Source: Streptomyces scabichelini (GTDB taxonomy: Bacteria; Actinomycetota; Actinomycetes; Streptomycetales; Streptomycetaceae). From it: DNA of 64,000 bases. Within the stretch, counting starts at the first letter, position 1. Each line of letters begins with the position of its first letter. Below the pieces are notes generated by a model, which did not search any database, was not told the DNA's origin, and saw nothing but the letters and a program-made list of their open reading frames with translations. The stretch is taken from the NCBI RefSeq assembly GCF_011045015.1, contig NZ_JAAKZY010000016.1:1-64000 (forward strand), written 5' to 3'. Positions 16,167 to 24,528 of this stretch are shown in pieces. Position numbers and translations under genes: made by a program.

Positions 16167-16823
16167 TCACTGCTGCATCCTCGGGTCCTGGGTGGGGTCG
16201 GCGTACATCTGCGGGCAGCCGGAGTCGATCGCTTCGGTGCGCAGTTCGTAGTGCCAGGGTTCGTTCTCGTAGATCTGGCACAGCCCGTACTCGGCGCCGT
16301 GCTCGGACAGCCACGCCGTCGCACCGGATTGCCCCATGTCGACCGCGTCGCCCGACACGTGAGGAGACGTCGCCGCGGTGGCCACCCATCGGGCGGCCTC
16401 GTCTTGGGACCCGTACTTGAAGATCGCCTGGCGAAGTAGCTGATTCTGGTACTCCGGGGAACGCCAGCCGCTGGTGACGGAGAACTCGACTCCGTCGTCC
16501 GCGGCGGCCGTTGCCGCCTGGCGGAGGGCCTTGAGCAGAGCTGGATCGAGCTTGGCCACAGCCGGAATCTCGTCGTCGAAGACCGTCACGCCATCGGGGA
16601 CGACACCGTCGGCCTCGCCGAGCGGCCCACGGTGCTCACCGCGAGGAGCATTCGAGAGTGATGCGGCCGAGGAGGACGAGGGGAACGAGGAGGACGAGGA
16701 AGAATTCGACACCTGGTAGCCGAGGGCTGTGATGATCACTGCCAGGGCGGCTAACAGGCCGACGACAAGGAGCCGGCGTATGCGGCGGGTCGGTGTCCGT
16801 GCTGATGGTGGGGTTGGAGTCAT
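16167..16823 (-). CDS. VanY-type D-alanyl-D-alanine carboxypeptidase
   Basis: This 218-residue membrane-anchored zinc peptidase of the M15B family removes the terminal D-Ala from peptidoglycan stem peptides. An N-terminal membrane helix (RLLVVGLLAALAVIITALGY) is followed by a Ser-rich linker (SSSSSSFPSSSSAAS) and the catalytic domain. Zinc and catalytic residues are visible in SPHVSGDAVDMG (the SxHxxGxAxD motif) and PWHYEL. The ATG at 16823 is preferred over a TTG four codons upstream. It is divergent from a VanR/VanS-like pair and is followed by the phosphatase-family gene. The whole block suggests a cell-wall stress module, though no vanHAX genes are present. Confidence 0.88.
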   Translation of the reverse strand: MTPTPPSARTPTRRIRRLLVVGLLAALAVIITALGYQVSNSSSSSSFPSSSSAASLSNAPRGEHRGPLGEADGVVPDGVTVFDDEIPAVAKLDPALLKALRQAATAAADDGVEFSVTSGWRSPEYQNQLLRQAIFKYGSQDEAARWVATAATSPHVSGDAVDMGQSGATAWLSEHGAEYGLCQIYENEPWHYELRTEAIDSGCPQMYADPTQDPRMQQ

Positions 16824-16910
16824 ACCGCCACTCAAGGCAGCGCGGTGTTGCCGGCCCGTATGCGGTTTTTGATACGCCGACGATATGCGGCAACTCGTAG
16901 CCTTATCACC

Positions 16911-17624
16911 ATGCGTGTGCTGATCGTCGAGGACGAACCCTATCTGGCAGAAGCCATCCGCGATGGCCTGCGCCTGGAGGCGATCGCGGCCGACATCGCA
17001 GGTGACGGCGACACCGCTCTGGAACTGCTGAGCATCAACGCCTACGACATCGCCGTTCTCGACCGCGACATCCCCGGACCGTCAGGTGACGAGATCGCCA
17101 AACGCATCGTCGCCTCCGGCAGCGGCATGCCGATCCTCATGCTCACCGCGGCCGACCGTCTCGACGACAAGGCCTCCGGGTTCGAACTCGGCGCCGACGA
17201 CTACCTCACCAAACCGTTCGAACTCCAAGAACTCGCGCTCAGGCTCAGAGCGCTCGACCGCAGGCGCGCCCACCACAGACCACCCGTGCGGGAGATCGCG
17301 GGTCTGCGCCTTGATCCGTTCCGCAGAGAGGTGTACCGGGACGGCCGCTATGTCGCGCTGACCAGGAAGCAGTTCGCGGTGCTCGAAGTTCTCGTCGCCG
17401 CCGAAGGCGGTGTCGTCAGCGCCGAAGAACTCCTGGAGCGGGCGTGGGACGAGAACGCCGACCCGTTCACCAACGCCGTGCGCATCACCGTCTCGGCACT
17501 GCGCAAACGGCTCGGCGAGCCCTGGCTGATCGCCACGGTGCCGGGCGTCGGCTACCGCGTCGACACGCAACCGGGGGCCGGAGACGCCGGCGACACCGGA
17601 GTCGAGGGAGGAAGCCGTGGATAG
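16911..17624 (+). CDS. OmpR/VanR-family response regulator
   Basis: This 237-residue DNA-binding regulator has a receiver domain (residues 1-115): MRVLIVEDEPYLAEAI, the phosphorylated Asp51 in AVLDRDIPGPSGDE, and the Lys in DDYLTKPF. Its winged-helix output domain (about 130-225) contains LTRKQFAVLEVLVAAEGGVV and VPGVGYRVDT. ATG 16911 starts directly at the family-typical MRVLIVED. The gene overlaps the downstream histidine kinase by 8 nt. It lies divergent from the VanY-type peptidase gene, which is the obvious candidate target across the 16824-16910 promoter region. VanR-like is a resemblance, not proof of glycopeptide sensing. Confidence 0.9.
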   Translation: MRVLIVEDEPYLAEAIRDGLRLEAIAADIAGDGDTALELLSINAYDIAVLDRDIPGPSGDEIAKRIVASGSGMPILMLTAADRLDDKASGFELGADDYLTKPFELQELALRLRALDRRRAHHRPPVREIAGLRLDPFRREVYRDGRYVALTRKQFAVLEVLVAAEGGVVSAEELLERAWDENADPFTNAVRITVSALRKRLGEPWLIATVPGVGYRVDTQPGAGDAGDTGVEGGSRG

Positions 17625-18726
17625 GGCACCCGGGTTGAGTGTTCGCCTCAAACTCACTCTCAGCTACGCCGGATTCCTCATGGTCTCAGGCGCCTTGCTG
17701 CTCGCGGCGGTGTGGGTGTTCCTCCTGCGTTATGTCCCCGATCGCGCGAAGCTCATCGACGCCGATGACGAGCCCGAGATCGGTGTTTTCCCCATCCGGT
17801 CCGTCCTCCTGGATGTTTTCGCTCCGAGAGCAGCCGCGGTACTGGTGTTCCTGCTGGTTTTCGGTCTCCTCGGAGGGTGGATCCTCGCCGGCCGGATGCT
17901 CGCCCCGTTGACCCGCATCACCGACGCCACACGCATGGCCACCAACGGATCGCTGTCCCACCGGATCCGGCTGCCGGGCCGCAGGGACGAGTTCCGCGAA
18001 CTCGCCGACGCCTTCGACACGATGCTCGCGCGGCTCGAAGCACACGTCGCCGAACAGCGGAGATTCGCAGCCAACGCCTCGCACGAGCTGCGCACCCCGC
18101 TGGCCATCTCGAAGACGCTTCTCGACGTGGCCCGCACCGACCCGAACCACGACACCGGCGAAATCATCGACCGCCTCCACGCCGTCAACACCCGAGCGAT
18201 CGACCTCACCGAGGCGCTGCTCCTGCTCAGCCGCGCCAACCAGCGGTCCTTCACCCGAGAATCGGTCGACCTGTCCCTCATGGCGGAAGAAGCCATCGAA
18301 ACACTCCTCCCCCTCGCGGAAAAGCAAGGCGTCACCATCGAGACCAGCGGTGACGTCTCCCCCACGAACGGATCGCAAGCGCTCCTGCTGCAGCTCGCCA
18401 CGAATCTCGTGCACAACGCGATCGTCCACAACCTGCCCGAACAGGGCACCGTGTGGGTCGATACCAGCGTCCGCCCCGAGACGGTGGTGCTCACTGTCGA
18501 GAACACCGGCGAGCAGCTCAGCCCTCAGCTGGCCTCGGCACTCACCGAACCGTTCCAGCGCGGCACCGAACGCATACGCGCCGACCACGCGGGCGTAGGC
18601 CTCGGCCTGGCAATCGTCAAAACCATCACCCACGCACACGACGGAACCCTCACCCTCACCCCGCGCTCTGCCGGCGGGATCCGCATCAGTGTGGAACTAC
18701 CCGCGACAGTCCCCGCACATCTCTGA
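17617..18726 (+). CDS. VanS-like sensor histidine kinase
   Basis: This 369-residue kinase uses a GTG start with GAGGGAGGA upstream. Two membrane helices (about residues 13-38 and 68-93) enclose a very short extracytoplasmic loop of about 30 residues. That loop argues against a large ligand-binding sensor and favours sensing in or near the membrane. HAMP follows, then the phosphoacceptor box NASHELRTPLAISKTLLDVA, the N box LLQLATNLVHNAIVHN and the G box HAGVGLGLAIVKTI. It partners the preceding response regulator, with which it overlaps. All catalytic motifs are intact. Confidence 0.9.
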   Translation: MDRAPGLSVRLKLTLSYAGFLMVSGALLLAAVWVFLLRYVPDRAKLIDADDEPEIGVFPIRSVLLDVFAPRAAAVLVFLLVFGLLGGWILAGRMLAPLTRITDATRMATNGSLSHRIRLPGRRDEFRELADAFDTMLARLEAHVAEQRRFAANASHELRTPLAISKTLLDVARTDPNHDTGEIIDRLHAVNTRAIDLTEALLLLSRANQRSFTRESVDLSLMAEEAIETLLPLAEKQGVTIETSGDVSPTNGSQALLLQLATNLVHNAIVHNLPEQGTVWVDTSVRPETVVLTVENTGEQLSPQLASALTEPFQRGTERIRADHAGVGLGLAIVKTITHAHDGTLTLTPRSAGGIRISVELPATVPAHL

Positions 18727-18783
18727 ACGTTTGGAAACTGCACGCCAACCGGCGTGCTCTTGCCCGGCGCAGCCGCGCATGCG

Positions 18784-19071
18784 CTAAGGGTGCAGGGGCA
18801 GCAGGATGCGGAAGGTGGCGCCCGTGCCAGGGGCGGTGCGGATCTCCACCTGGCCATGGTGCGGCGCGATCACTCGCCAGGCATCGCCGCCGCTCTCGGC
18901 CGGGGCCTCGAAGGGATGTCCGCTGCGTACGTCGACCGCCGACGCGTCGAGCTTCGGCAGTTCAGGTGCACTGGCGGTGGCCGGCCGGAGGACTCGTAAC
19001 ACGCGCCCGTCCGAGTCGAGGTAGGCCAGATGGACGTCCCCCGTCAGCTCCCGTTCCACGGTGTCACGCAC
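18784..19071 (-). pseudogene. Histidine kinase remnant with internal deletion
   Basis: The frame joins two distant pieces of a sensor kinase. About 60 residues resemble an extracytoplasmic sensor region (VERELTGDVHLAYLDSDGRV up to GGDAWRVIA). They are followed at once by the last 20-odd residues of a kinase ATPase domain (HHGQVEIRTAPGTGATFRIL, then LPLHP). The second membrane helix, HAMP, H box and most of the ATP-binding domain are missing. The deletion is in frame. No convincing start is present. It is therefore a scar of a lost two-component gene, lying just after an intact kinase gene on the other strand. Confidence 0.7.
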
Positions 19072-19132
19072 CTGTGGCGCCGTATCGCCCGGTGTGCCCC
19101 TCGGCGGCCATCCGCCGCATGAGCGAAGAACG

Positions 19133-19282
19133 TCACCCGGCCTCGGCAGGCCGAGGCACGATGGGCTCGGCCGCATCCTCGTCCAGGAACCACGCGCGCT
19201 GGGCGGAATCGCCGTAGCTCATCATGCCGAGACAGACCCGCGAGACCTTCAGCCCGGTGGAACCCAGCCTGGTGTACTTCAT
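19133..19282 (-). pseudogene. Aldo/keto reductase N-terminal fragment
   Basis: An ATG at 19282 opens MKYTRLGSTGLKVSRVCLGM, then MSYGDSAQRAWFLDEDAAEP, the unmistakable N-terminus of an actinobacterial aldo/keto reductase. The frame stops after 49 codons, where family members continue for about 270 more residues. The last seven residues are unrelated. The Asp-Tyr-Lys-His active site is lost. It is a 3'-truncated remnant. Confidence 0.75.
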
Positions 19283-19355
19283 GCCGTTCTCTTCTCTCAA
19301 TCTCGTCACCGGTGCCCTGGTTGGGCTGCCTGCTGGTGGAACGCTATGAGCCGGA

Positions 19356-20255
19356 TCAGCCGATGAGAGCCTCGGTGATCTGACGGGTGGTCTGCGCGGC
19401 GACCCGGGGTTCGACAGCAGCGTAGGAGGTGTAGGCGTTCAGGCCGGTGGCCAGGGCCCAGCCTCGGCCTCGGGCCCAAGTGGCGTCGTCCACGCCGAGC
19501 GCGGCGCGGAAGGCGGCCCGGGGCCCGGCCGACATCAGGGTGAAGGCGATGGTCAGGTCGCAGGCCGGGTCGCCGATGCCGAGCTCGCCGAAGTCGATGA
19601 CCGCGCTGAGGCGGCCGCCCGCGGTCAGCAGGTTGCCGGTGTGGAAGTCGCCGTGGAACCAGACCGGAGGTCGATCCCATGCGGGGGCGCTGATCGCCGC
19701 GTCCCACAGGTCAGTCATGGCCACGGTGTCGAACGCGCCGTCGACCTCCGCGATGGCGGCCCGCGTCGCCCGGTCCCGTGCGACCAGAGACCGGACGGTG
19801 AGATCCTCGCGGGCGCCCTCGGCCGGGATCTCCTCGGGTGTGAACCGTTGAAGGGCCGTCAGGAATCCGGCAAGTTCGACGGCAGCCTCGTACGAGTCGG
19901 CCAGTGCCTCGACGGTCGCCACCTCGCCGTCCAGCCAGCGGGAGACCGCCCATGGCCACGGGTAGCCGAAGTCGGGTTCCCCGACCGCTACCGGGACCGG
20001 GACGGCCAGGGGCAGGTGCGGGGCGAGCCGGGGCAGCCACTCGGACTCCTTCCTGGCCTGCCCGATGGCGTCGGCATGGCGGGGCAGCCGGACGGACAGC
20101 TCCTCGCCCAGCCGGTGGATCACATGGTCCGAGCCGGCCGGGTCGAGCAGTCGCAGAGGGAGCCCGGCCCACTGCGGGAACTGCGTATCGACCAGGCGCC
20201 TGACCAACGTGGCATCGATCGCGGGGCGGGCGTCCGGAATCCCCTCGGTTGCCAA
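19356..20255 (-). CDS. Aminoglycoside phosphotransferase-family kinase
   Basis: This 299-residue soluble kinase has the APH/choline kinase fold. The N lobe contains GSDHVIHRLGEELSVRLPR with the conserved ATP-anchoring region. The catalytic loop is WFHGDFHTGNLLTAGG (HGDxxxxN), and the metal-binding loop is AVIDFGELGIGDPACDL. This subgroup (with DATLVRRLVDTQFPQWAGLP near the start) is common in Streptomyces. It is usually annotated as phosphotransferase or macrolide 2'-phosphotransferase-like, although most members have no proven antibiotic substrate. The gene stands alone, between remnants on one side and a lipoprotein gene on the other. Substrate assignment would be guesswork. Confidence 0.87.
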   Translation of the reverse strand: MATEGIPDARPAIDATLVRRLVDTQFPQWAGLPLRLLDPAGSDHVIHRLGEELSVRLPRHADAIGQARKESEWLPRLAPHLPLAVPVPVAVGEPDFGYPWPWAVSRWLDGEVATVEALADSYEAAVELAGFLTALQRFTPEEIPAEGAREDLTVRSLVARDRATRAAIAEVDGAFDTVAMTDLWDAAISAPAWDRPPVWFHGDFHTGNLLTAGGRLSAVIDFGELGIGDPACDLTIAFTLMSAGPRAAFRAALGVDDATWARGRGWALATGLNAYTSYAAVEPRVAAQTTRQITEALIG

Positions 20256-20457
20256 GAGCAGCTCCTGAAGTCGGCCCGCTCACTCCGTGCGGCGGGGAGT
20301 CGGGGCCATCACAGTGCGTCGGACACTCGTCTGTCGACCGGATTTCTTCACCGCCGTCATCAGATGCGGCAGCCGTCGGCAGTGGTCAACTGACCGGCTT
20401 GCGGGGCGGGCGGTCGGGACCGGGACGCCGGCAAGTGCGGTGGCGGCCGGGTGGTCT

Positions 20458-21432
20458 TTACGACCGGTCCTCAAGGATGTCGTGGGCCTCGCGGACCGCG
20501 TCATGGTTCCAGCGGCGCTGTTCCTCGAGCTTCTTCCGGTTCTTGGCGACGAGCTGGTTCTGGATGCGTACGTCGACGGCGTGCACGATGCGGACATAGC
20601 CGGTCTGCCGTTTGCAGCGGGCGTCGGCGACCGCGGTCTTCTTGTCCAGGGCGGATGGCTGGGTCGGGTCGTACTGCGGGTCGGCCAGTCGTTCCTCCAG
20701 CTCCTGGCGGTCGCGGTCGGGGTCGTTCTCGGCAGCCCTGGGGGTGGCGTAGGGGTAGCCGGCTTTCCGCATGCAGGCCGACCATGCCTTGTCCGCTTTC
20801 TTCCAGGCGGGGTCCCGCCAGCCCTGCCGGAGGCTCTTGCTCTCCAGGTCCAGGACCGGGTCCTTGCGGTCCTGGGGGTTCGTCCCGTAGATCGTGCGGT
20901 CTGCCTCGCCGAGACAGCCGCGCTTCGGGATCCGGTGGCCGTGGACGGTCTTCGGGTCGTCCCCGACGAAGTGGCCGGTGAGCGCGAGGTGTTCGGACAG
21001 GGTCCACTTCTTTTCCGGGTAGCGGCGCTCGTACTCGGCCTGCGCCGCCTGATAGCCGTACCGCGCGGCCTGCTCGGGGTCCTGGATGCCGTAGCGGAAG
21101 TCGTCCGAGGCGTACACGGTGGCCAGCAGCACGCCCGTGCCGGAGGGGCGCTCTGGCCAGGCGGGTACGGGGTCGACGGCGAGGTTCTTCAGGCTGTCGA
21201 ACCCGAGGCGGTCCATGCACTCCTTGGCGAGCGTCCACCGGGCCCTGCCGACCGTACGGCCGTCGTCGTCGGACATGTCGTACGCGGCCAGCGGCCAGAA
21301 CCTCGGATCGTCCGACGAGGTGGGGCGCGCATCGGAGGCGGGCGGGTCGGCCTGTTGCCCACACGCCGCGAGGGCGAGACCTGAGGCGAGGACCAGTAAG
21401 AGGACCGGTAAGAGGGGGGCGGCTCTGCGCAT
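20458..21432 (-). CDS. Secreted lipoprotein of unknown function
   Basis: The 324-residue protein has a clear lipoprotein signal peptide (LLPVLLLVLASGLALAACGQ, lipobox LAAC with Cys near residue 24). The mature part is hydrophilic and rich in Arg, Asp, Lys and Trp. It has paired cysteines (KECMDRLGF, KRGCLGE, SACMRKAGY, ARCKRQTGY) that could form disulfides. Its C-terminal third is helical (VRIQNQLVAKNRKKLEEQRR). Similar conserved lipoproteins occur widely in Streptomyces, but I know of no assigned role. The Shine-Dalgarno sequence is weak. It is monocistronic. An inverted repeat at 21540-21601 lies in its upstream region. Confidence 0.8.
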   Translation of the reverse strand: MRRAAPLLPVLLLVLASGLALAACGQQADPPASDARPTSSDDPRFWPLAAYDMSDDDGRTVGRARWTLAKECMDRLGFDSLKNLAVDPVPAWPERPSGTGVLLATVYASDDFRYGIQDPEQAARYGYQAAQAEYERRYPEKKWTLSEHLALTGHFVGDDPKTVHGHRIPKRGCLGEADRTIYGTNPQDRKDPVLDLESKSLRQGWRDPAWKKADKAWSACMRKAGYPYATPRAAENDPDRDRQELEERLADPQYDPTQPSALDKKTAVADARCKRQTGYVRIVHAVDVRIQNQLVAKNRKKLEEQRRWNHDAVREAHDILEDRS

Positions 21433-21539
21433 CGGGCCAGCTCATCAGGGCCCTGGGGCACCCGACCATGGTGGAGGCCACACTTCCGGGTCACAGCCGC
21501 ATCACAGGTCCGGCACCGGCGACCGAGGTGGGGACCGAC

Positions 21540-21601
21540 GGGCCGATGCCACCCGCCCCCCGGTCTGCGCTTCCGGCCCGGCCGGGGGGCGGCATCGGCC
21601 C
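21540..21601. repeat. Large interrupted inverted repeat
   Basis: GGGCCGATGCC plus CGCCCCCCGG (21540-21563) can pair with CCGGGGGGCG plus GGCATCGGCCC (21582-21601). It lies between the 5' end of the lipoprotein gene and the 3' end of the upstream minus-strand gene. It is probably the terminator of the 21747-23304 operon. The remaining bases of 21433-21746 hold no gene I can support. Confidence 0.65.
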
Positions 21602-21657
21602 AGTGATAGCGGCCTGCCATAGCCCCGATAACGGCACCGCTTCCGCGCCCGTACAAC

Positions 21658-21691
21658 ATGACGGGCACGACCTTATGACGGGCACGACCTT
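21658..21691. repeat. Perfect 17-bp tandem repeat
   Basis: ATGACGGGCACGACCTT occurs twice without a gap (21658-21674 and 21675-21691) in the intergenic stretch downstream of the 252-residue gene. It is a simple duplication of unknown significance. Confidence 0.85.
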
Positions 21692-21746
21692 GACTTCGGT
21701 CGAGGTGCCGAAGGCGGCATTCCAGGCCCACGTTGTGAAGGAGCGA

Positions 21747-22505
21747 TCAGTTCTGGTCACGCATCGCCGCGAGACCAGACACCGGCACGATCAATGCGTC
21801 CACTCGGAATCCCAGCTTCGCAGCGATTTCACCTCGCAGTGGCGCGTATATCTGCTCATTGAGATGCAAGATCTGAGTTCCGCACCAGAACCGAGTACGG
21901 CTCTGGAAATCCGTTTGCGTGAGTCGTTCGATGTCCTGAACGGCACGGAAGTGGAATCGCCCTAACCGCACGGCCAGGCTGCCGTCGTTTTCGTCCGCTA
22001 TGATCAGTTGGAAGTTTCCGGCGCGGTCGGCATGACTTTCCTTCTCGAAAAGCACTGACGCCCGATCAGCGTCCGGCAGGAGCGCAAGAGCCTTCAGCGC
22101 TGCGGCAGTCAGCTCTCGACTCCGCTCATCACTGACAGGGGAAAGGATGTCCTGGACCACCGTACTCATTCGGTAGGGAACTGAACGCGGACGATATTTT
22201 CCGAGCCCAGCATGCTCCTTGACAACCCATCCAACCCTTTCCAGGGTTTCCCCGTACACCGAATACCAGGCCTCTGCGTCCGTGTGCCGGCCATGCTTCC
22301 TGCCGGCCACCAACTGCGCCAGGAGAACAGAATGCAGGACGTCCCTGCGGTGTTCCTCGGAAACCGCCGCGAAGAAGACGGTCAAGCACCCTCCGTCGAC
22401 TACGGCACTGTCACCTTCCGCGACCGGGAACAAAGGGGCCTGCGGTTCGGGTCCCAGATCCCACGCTGTAACGCCGCCCTCGAGCTCGTGCTCAGACTCG
22501 TGCAT
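21747..22505 (-). CDS. Uncharacterised protein, second of two tandem paralogs
   Basis: I do not recognise this 252-residue protein. It has no signal peptide or membrane helix. It is clearly a paralog of the 257-residue protein encoded just upstream. Shared landmarks in the same order include SVLLAQL near residue 60, AEAWYSVYGETLERVGWVVK near 78-97, ALKALALLPDADRASVLFEK, SHADRAGNFQLI and LHLNEQIYAPLRGEI near the end. The N-terminus has an acidic lead. AGGAG lies 6 nt upstream of the ATG. It begins 25 nt after the first paralog ends, so they share a transcript. The region is less GC-rich than its surroundings, which suggests transfer. A heteromeric partner relationship is likely but not shown. 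Confidence 0.75.
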   Translation of the reverse strand: MHESEHELEGGVTAWDLGPEPQAPLFPVAEGDSAVVDGGCLTVFFAAVSEEHRRDVLHSVLLAQLVAGRKHGRHTDAEAWYSVYGETLERVGWVVKEHAGLGKYRPRSVPYRMSTVVQDILSPVSDERSRELTAAALKALALLPDADRASVLFEKESHADRAGNFQLIIADENDGSLAVRLGRFHFRAVQDIERLTQTDFQSRTRFWCGTQILHLNEQIYAPLRGEIAAKLGFRVDALIVPVSGLAAMRDQN

Positions 22506-22530
22506 CTCGGTCTCCTGGCGCGGTCGTCGG

Positions 22531-23304
22531 CTAGATCTCCAGGTCGTCGATGAACGTGTTGGCGCGATCGCCGAGCTTGGTGATGATCGCGTCGCGGACC
22601 TGTGCGTACACGTCCTCGTTCAACGTCAGCGTCGTGCGCGACTGCTGCATGTTGGTGCTGGAGCGCGGGAAGCTGAAGAACAGCACCCGAGTGACGCGCT
22701 CGGTGGTGTTGAAGAAGAAGGCGCCCATCTTCATCACCACGGTGTCGCCCTGCGAGACGCCGCAGGACGCTATCTGGAAATTACCCAGCTTGTCGCTGTG
22801 AGCGTTGCTCTCGAAGAGCACCACACGTCGGTCCCTCTCCGGAAGGGACCTCAAGGCCTCGATCGCGGCCTTGGCCACCGAGATCTCACCCGGCGCAGCA
22901 ATGGCCTGGAGCAAGGCGATCACCGCGCGGTCCACGGTGAACCGAGAGCCGGCCACCGTGAGCTTGGCGAAGGAGAAGGAGGGTACAACCCAGCCGACCT
23001 GCTCCAGCACCGAGCTGTAGAACTTGTACCACCTTATGGTGTCCTCGTCGCGGTCGAACTTCTTGTTCGCCGCCAACTGGGCCAGCAGCGTGGAATTGAG
23101 GACATCGGACTTCTGCTGACCATTCAGGCCGTCCGTGAAAGCGACGATGCTGCCGGCGACTACCGCCGCTGACTGCTCTTCCTGCAGCGCCACCCCAGGC
23201 GGCAGGTAACGCATTTCCGGAGCAGCGAGTTCCAAACCGTCGATGAACTGAAGCGAGTCCGCTACCCTCTGTTTCTCCTCGACCTCTAGGTCTGAAGACG
23301 TCAT
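22531..23304 (-). CDS. Uncharacterised protein, first of two tandem paralogs
   Basis: This 257-residue soluble protein is of unknown family. ATG 23304 has GAGGGGG upstream and is preferred to an in-frame start at 23478, whose extra residues show no similarity to the sister protein. Conserved segments shared with that sister are LNSTLLAQLAANKKFDRDED, RWYKFYSSVLEQVGWVV, ALRSLPERDRRVVLFES, AHSDKLGNFQI and TLTLNEDVYAQVRDAIITKL. The central Trp-Tyr...Gly-Trp-Val-Val block and the acidic C-terminus (NTFIDDLEI) are notable. No catalytic signature is apparent. The gene leads a two-gene operon with a long AT-richer upstream region. Possibilities include a structural, toxin-associated or phage-derived protein pair, none supported by a motif. 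Confidence 0.75.
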   Translation of the reverse strand: MTSSDLEVEEKQRVADSLQFIDGLELAAPEMRYLPPGVALQEEQSAAVVAGSIVAFTDGLNGQQKSDVLNSTLLAQLAANKKFDRDEDTIRWYKFYSSVLEQVGWVVPSFSFAKLTVAGSRFTVDRAVIALLQAIAAPGEISVAKAAIEALRSLPERDRRVVLFESNAHSDKLGNFQIASCGVSQGDTVVMKMGAFFFNTTERVTRVLFFSFPRSSTNMQQSRTTLTLNEDVYAQVRDAIITKLGDRANTFIDDLEI

Positions 23305-23832
23305 AGCGCCCCCTCTGTTGCGAAATGAAAGCTCCAACCGGAGCACCACAGGGTTGAGGCGCTGCACAAGCAAAAGGAATGTGATTCTCCCCGTAGCCCC
23401 GTAGCCCCGTAACCCCCACTGCGTCCTCAGTCGGAGAACGCTCACCCGTTGCTTTGCAGCCATGCTAAACCCAGACATGAGACCGTCAAGGGCGTGGACT
23501 CATGATTCATTCCCAGACGGTCCACGCTAATACTCCAGGTGCGTTTTCAGCCACTCACGCACGTTCCACGGCTACCCTCCGCCCCCTCGCAGCACACCTT
23601 TTCCAGAAATCCCCAAAAATCTATCGACTCCAAGTCGGGCGCCACATATCCGCGTCAGCGATTCATCATCCATTGCAGCATGAAATCGCTTTCTTTGATA
23701 CATGAACTATCCACCGCGTGCCCGGACAGGCTCGACGGGGGCAACAGGCCCAAGCTCAAGCGACTGCTGAGCCAACCGGCCGCCCACCCGGCCCACACGC
23801 CGCCCGGCCGACATCGCAATGACCTGCGGAGA
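23305..23832. other. AT-richer intergenic region with short repeats
   Basis: About 530 bp separate the 3' end of the TetR gene from the paralog pair. It holds the presumed promoter of the pair, a small hairpin GCTCC-AACC-GGAGC (about 23331-23344) and a tandem of three CCCCGTAG/A units (about 23389-23414). An ATG-initiated 67-codon frame at 23502-23705 has no recognisable features, and I do not call it. Confidence 0.5.
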
Positions 23833-24474
23833 TCACGCTTCGCAGGCCGCTCCCATGACGCGGGCCAACTCCTCGGGCCGCATGGGCGGTTCGGGCAGCG
23901 GATGGGCCGCCGAGGCGCGCATCCCGTCGAGCATCATGGCGAGGTGACGCCGCCACACCTCGGGCCGGACGCCCGCGGTCGCCTCGACCGTGCGTGCGGT
24001 CCCCCAGGTCACGAACGCCATGTCCTCCAGGGTGAAGTCGGACCGCAGCGCGCGACCATGCTTGGCCCGCTCGATGATCTGCTCCATCAGCTCGTACCCG
24101 CGCAGGTGACCCTCGGTCGGGGTGGCCTGCGGCATGCGCCGGGAGACCAGGTCGTTGTAACCGCGGTCGGCGGCCTGCAGCTCGCAGATCCGCTCCAGGA
24201 AGTGCACGAGGCCCGCCCATGGGTCGGGGATCGACAGGGCGTGCTCGGCGATCCGCACGACAGTCTCGGCGCGGTCGACGAACACGGCGTTCACCAGGTC
24301 CGCGCGGTTGGGGAAGTGGTTGTACAGCGTGCCGATGCTCACCTTTGCCGTGCGGGCGATCTCGTCGAGGGCGAGGTCGAGCCCGTGCACCGCGAACAGC
24401 TGCCGGGCGGCTTGGATCAGCTGGTCGCGATTGCGCTGGGCGTCCCTGCGGAGCGGCTTGGCGCGGGTGGTCAT
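23833..24474 (-). CDS. TetR/AcrR-family repressor
   Basis: This 213-residue regulator has an N-terminal helix-turn-helix (residues 15-60: LIQAARQLFAVHGLDLALDE, then TAKVSIGTLYNHFPNRADLV) and a ligand-binding helical domain. It is transcribed divergently from the SDR gene at 24559. The 84-bp space between them carries two similar palindromes (24490-24511 and 24529-24549). By the usual pattern of this family it represses itself and the reductase until a small ligand binds. The ligand is unknown. Confidence 0.9.
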   Translation of the reverse strand: MTTRAKPLRRDAQRNRDQLIQAARQLFAVHGLDLALDEIARTAKVSIGTLYNHFPNRADLVNAVFVDRAETVVRIAEHALSIPDPWAGLVHFLERICELQAADRGYNDLVSRRMPQATPTEGHLRGYELMEQIIERAKHGRALRSDFTLEDMAFVTWGTARTVEATAGVRPEVWRRHLAMMLDGMRASAAHPLPEPPMRPEELARVMGAACEA

Positions 24475-24489
24475 GGCAGCATCCCATCT

Positions 24490-24511
24490 AAGTTGAAGGC
24501 ATCCTCAACTT
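24490..24511. promoter_or_regulatory. TetR operator copy 1
   Basis: AAGTTGAAGGCATCCTCAACTT has 7-bp perfect outer arms (AAGTTGA/TCAACTT) with near-symmetric centre. It lies just upstream of the TetR start and matches the second copy at 24529-24549. Confidence 0.75.
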
Positions 24512-24528
24512 GTGTGTACGCTCGGCGT

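Noticed and set aside
15007-18726. Full vancomycin-resistance cluster
   Set aside because: Only VanY- and VanRS-like genes are present. There is no vanH, vanA or vanX, so resistance cannot be claimed.
23502-23705. 67-codon plus-strand frame in the AT-richer gap
   Set aside because: No clear ribosome site, no domain and odd composition. The gap is better explained as promoter and spacer.
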